A stretch of DNA of 64,000 nt, from contig JAQFVV010012396.1 in assembly GCA_028023455.1 (NCBI GenBank), forward strand, positions 11,263,296 through 11,327,295, in the 5' to 3' direction. Under the pieces are notes generated by a model. It saw only the letters and a program-made list of their open reading frames with translations. It was not told the origin of the DNA and searched no databases. The position numbers and the translations under genes were made by a program. Every line of letters starts with the position of its first letter. The first letter of the stretch is position 1. Shown here piece after piece: positions 63,130 to 64,000 of the stretch. This DNA comes from Epiperipatus broadwayi (lineage: Eukaryota > Onychophora > Udeonychophora > Euonychophora > Peripatidae).

Positions 63130-64000
63130 CTCACTATCAATCCACTACAGAATGAAGATCTTATTGAGTTTATTCCTTTTTTTTTTTTTTTTTGATCCAT
63201 AGTTTTTCTTCTCCACAACATTCTACAAAATTTCTTTCCTCATTTTTCCATTTCAAATATGGCAGTTTTGCACAATCTCAAACTGGATTTCAAGAGCTTA
63301 AAATTTCAATTATTATCATAACCAAATTTTTTCCATAGCACTTAGCATCTTTCAATTGTCTTCAAAATCTTACATTAGAATATTATGAGGGTTTGATCAA
63401 AAGTATTTAGTACTTCATCTTTCCACCATCATGAGAACTTGTAATGGTATAAGCCTGAATTATCTGCAATTTGTATCTTCTATTAAGTTGAATAACTAAT
63501 CTTGACAAATCTGATATACATTAATTTTCCAATATTAGTCTTTAATTTTTCATTTATAATGAATCCTATACCTCTTACACTTTCATAAATTGTTTCTTTA
63601 TAATGAAGCACATGTCCACTTTTTAAATCAACTGTCATCCAAATTCACAAAGTCTTAAATACTAATACATTTAAATTTCCTTCACTTCAAAGTGGTTATA
63701 TAATTATAGATAGCTACATAAAATAGAATGATGACTTAAATCCATGGCCCAGAAATTCTAATATTTTTTTGCCTTTAGTTACCAACTGCTACTTGGCTGA
63801 TGATTTGTACTTGGATATTGTTCAGAATTTGACAATATCTTTGGTCTATATTTTGAAATTCCAAAACTTTAATTATCACAGAAACTTTTATATAAATAAC
63901 TGGTTTTTTTATAATTTACAAACCCAGTTCAAAGTGGCAACTAAAATATTTACTGGTTTGGACTGCAACTTCTCTTAATATATAAATGTAACCTATGACT
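63130..64000 (-). pseudogene. Rearranged RTE remnant, running off the window
   Basis: 63,130-63,390 matches the C-terminus and 3' end of the RTE copies (complement of CTATCAATCCACTACAG, then QIQFEIVQNC on the minus strand), interrupted by a T17 expansion. 63,770-63,990 matches the reverse-transcriptase palm region seen at 44.69-44.87 kb (EYCHILKN-like and the AFDS region). Between them, 63,430-63,640 on the minus strand reads SGHVLHYKETIYESVRGIGF and INEKLKTNIG, which fits the N-terminal part of an APE-type endonuclease (GH-L-YSG ... GVGFI). In an intact RTE the endonuclease lies upstream of the reverse transcriptase, so the order is scrambled: two overlapping insertions or an internal rearrangement. 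Confidence 0.6.

Overview
This is a very AT-rich (about three quarters A+T by eye), gene-poor stretch of a eukaryotic nuclear genome. Long microsatellites, tRNA-derived SINEs, RTE-type non-LTR retrotransposons and Penelope-like elements (PLEs) with a GIY-YIG domain point to an invertebrate animal; I cannot name the phylum from this window. No complete host gene is visible. One weak candidate exon lies on the minus strand near 30.5 kb. Everything else I can recognise is a mobile element, a decayed remnant of one, a simple repeat, or unstructured AT-rich DNA.

Layout. 1-13 kb: old foldback DNA (1.2-2.2 kb, family F1), a long-hairpin MITE-like element (8.16-8.66 kb, family F2), a perfect 54-bp palindrome (10.76 kb) and a terminal-inverted-repeat element with an internal 65-bp duplication (11.76-12.53 kb). 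13-31 kb: a 5'-truncated RTE fragment (13.4 kb), three copies of a short dispersed repeat (F3; 13.96, 21.6 and 28.2 kb), a large inverted repeat (16.9-17.5 kb), a long (AT)n tract, tRNA-derived SINEs (18.94 and 29.6 kb), a second, different non-LTR remnant (22.9-24.6 kb), and a 0.57-kb foldback insertion with a 14-bp direct repeat on each side (27 kb). 31-37 kb: a GC-richer 2.2-kb block of unknown nature between inverted copies of repeat F4, then the F1 composite (35.6-36.6 kb) with a perfect 13-bp target-site duplication. 37-49 kb: mostly featureless AT-rich DNA, then two RTE copies, one of which is a 5'-inverted ('twin-primed') insertion. 49-60 kb: two PLEs, each present as a head-to-head inverted dimer, with a long RTE remnant between them. 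60-64 kb: AT-rich DNA, a SINE with a 14-bp target duplication and a rearranged RTE remnant running off the window end.

Themes. First, inverted or foldback repeats are unusually dense: nine loci, several inserted as a unit and flanked by 13-14-bp direct repeats, the size expected of target-primed reverse transcription and not of cut-and-paste transposition. Second, the F1 family carries a sequence resembling a degenerate type I hammerhead ribozyme (CTGATGA ... GAAAC ... GTC with a pairable helix I). Third, a tRNA-like module (A-box and B-box) sits between the PLE reading frame and the PLE 3' end in both arms of the 49-52 kb dimer, and a solo relative is found at 17.57 kb. All coding copies are broken by stops, frameshifts or loss of the reverse-transcriptase catalytic aspartates, so none looks autonomous.
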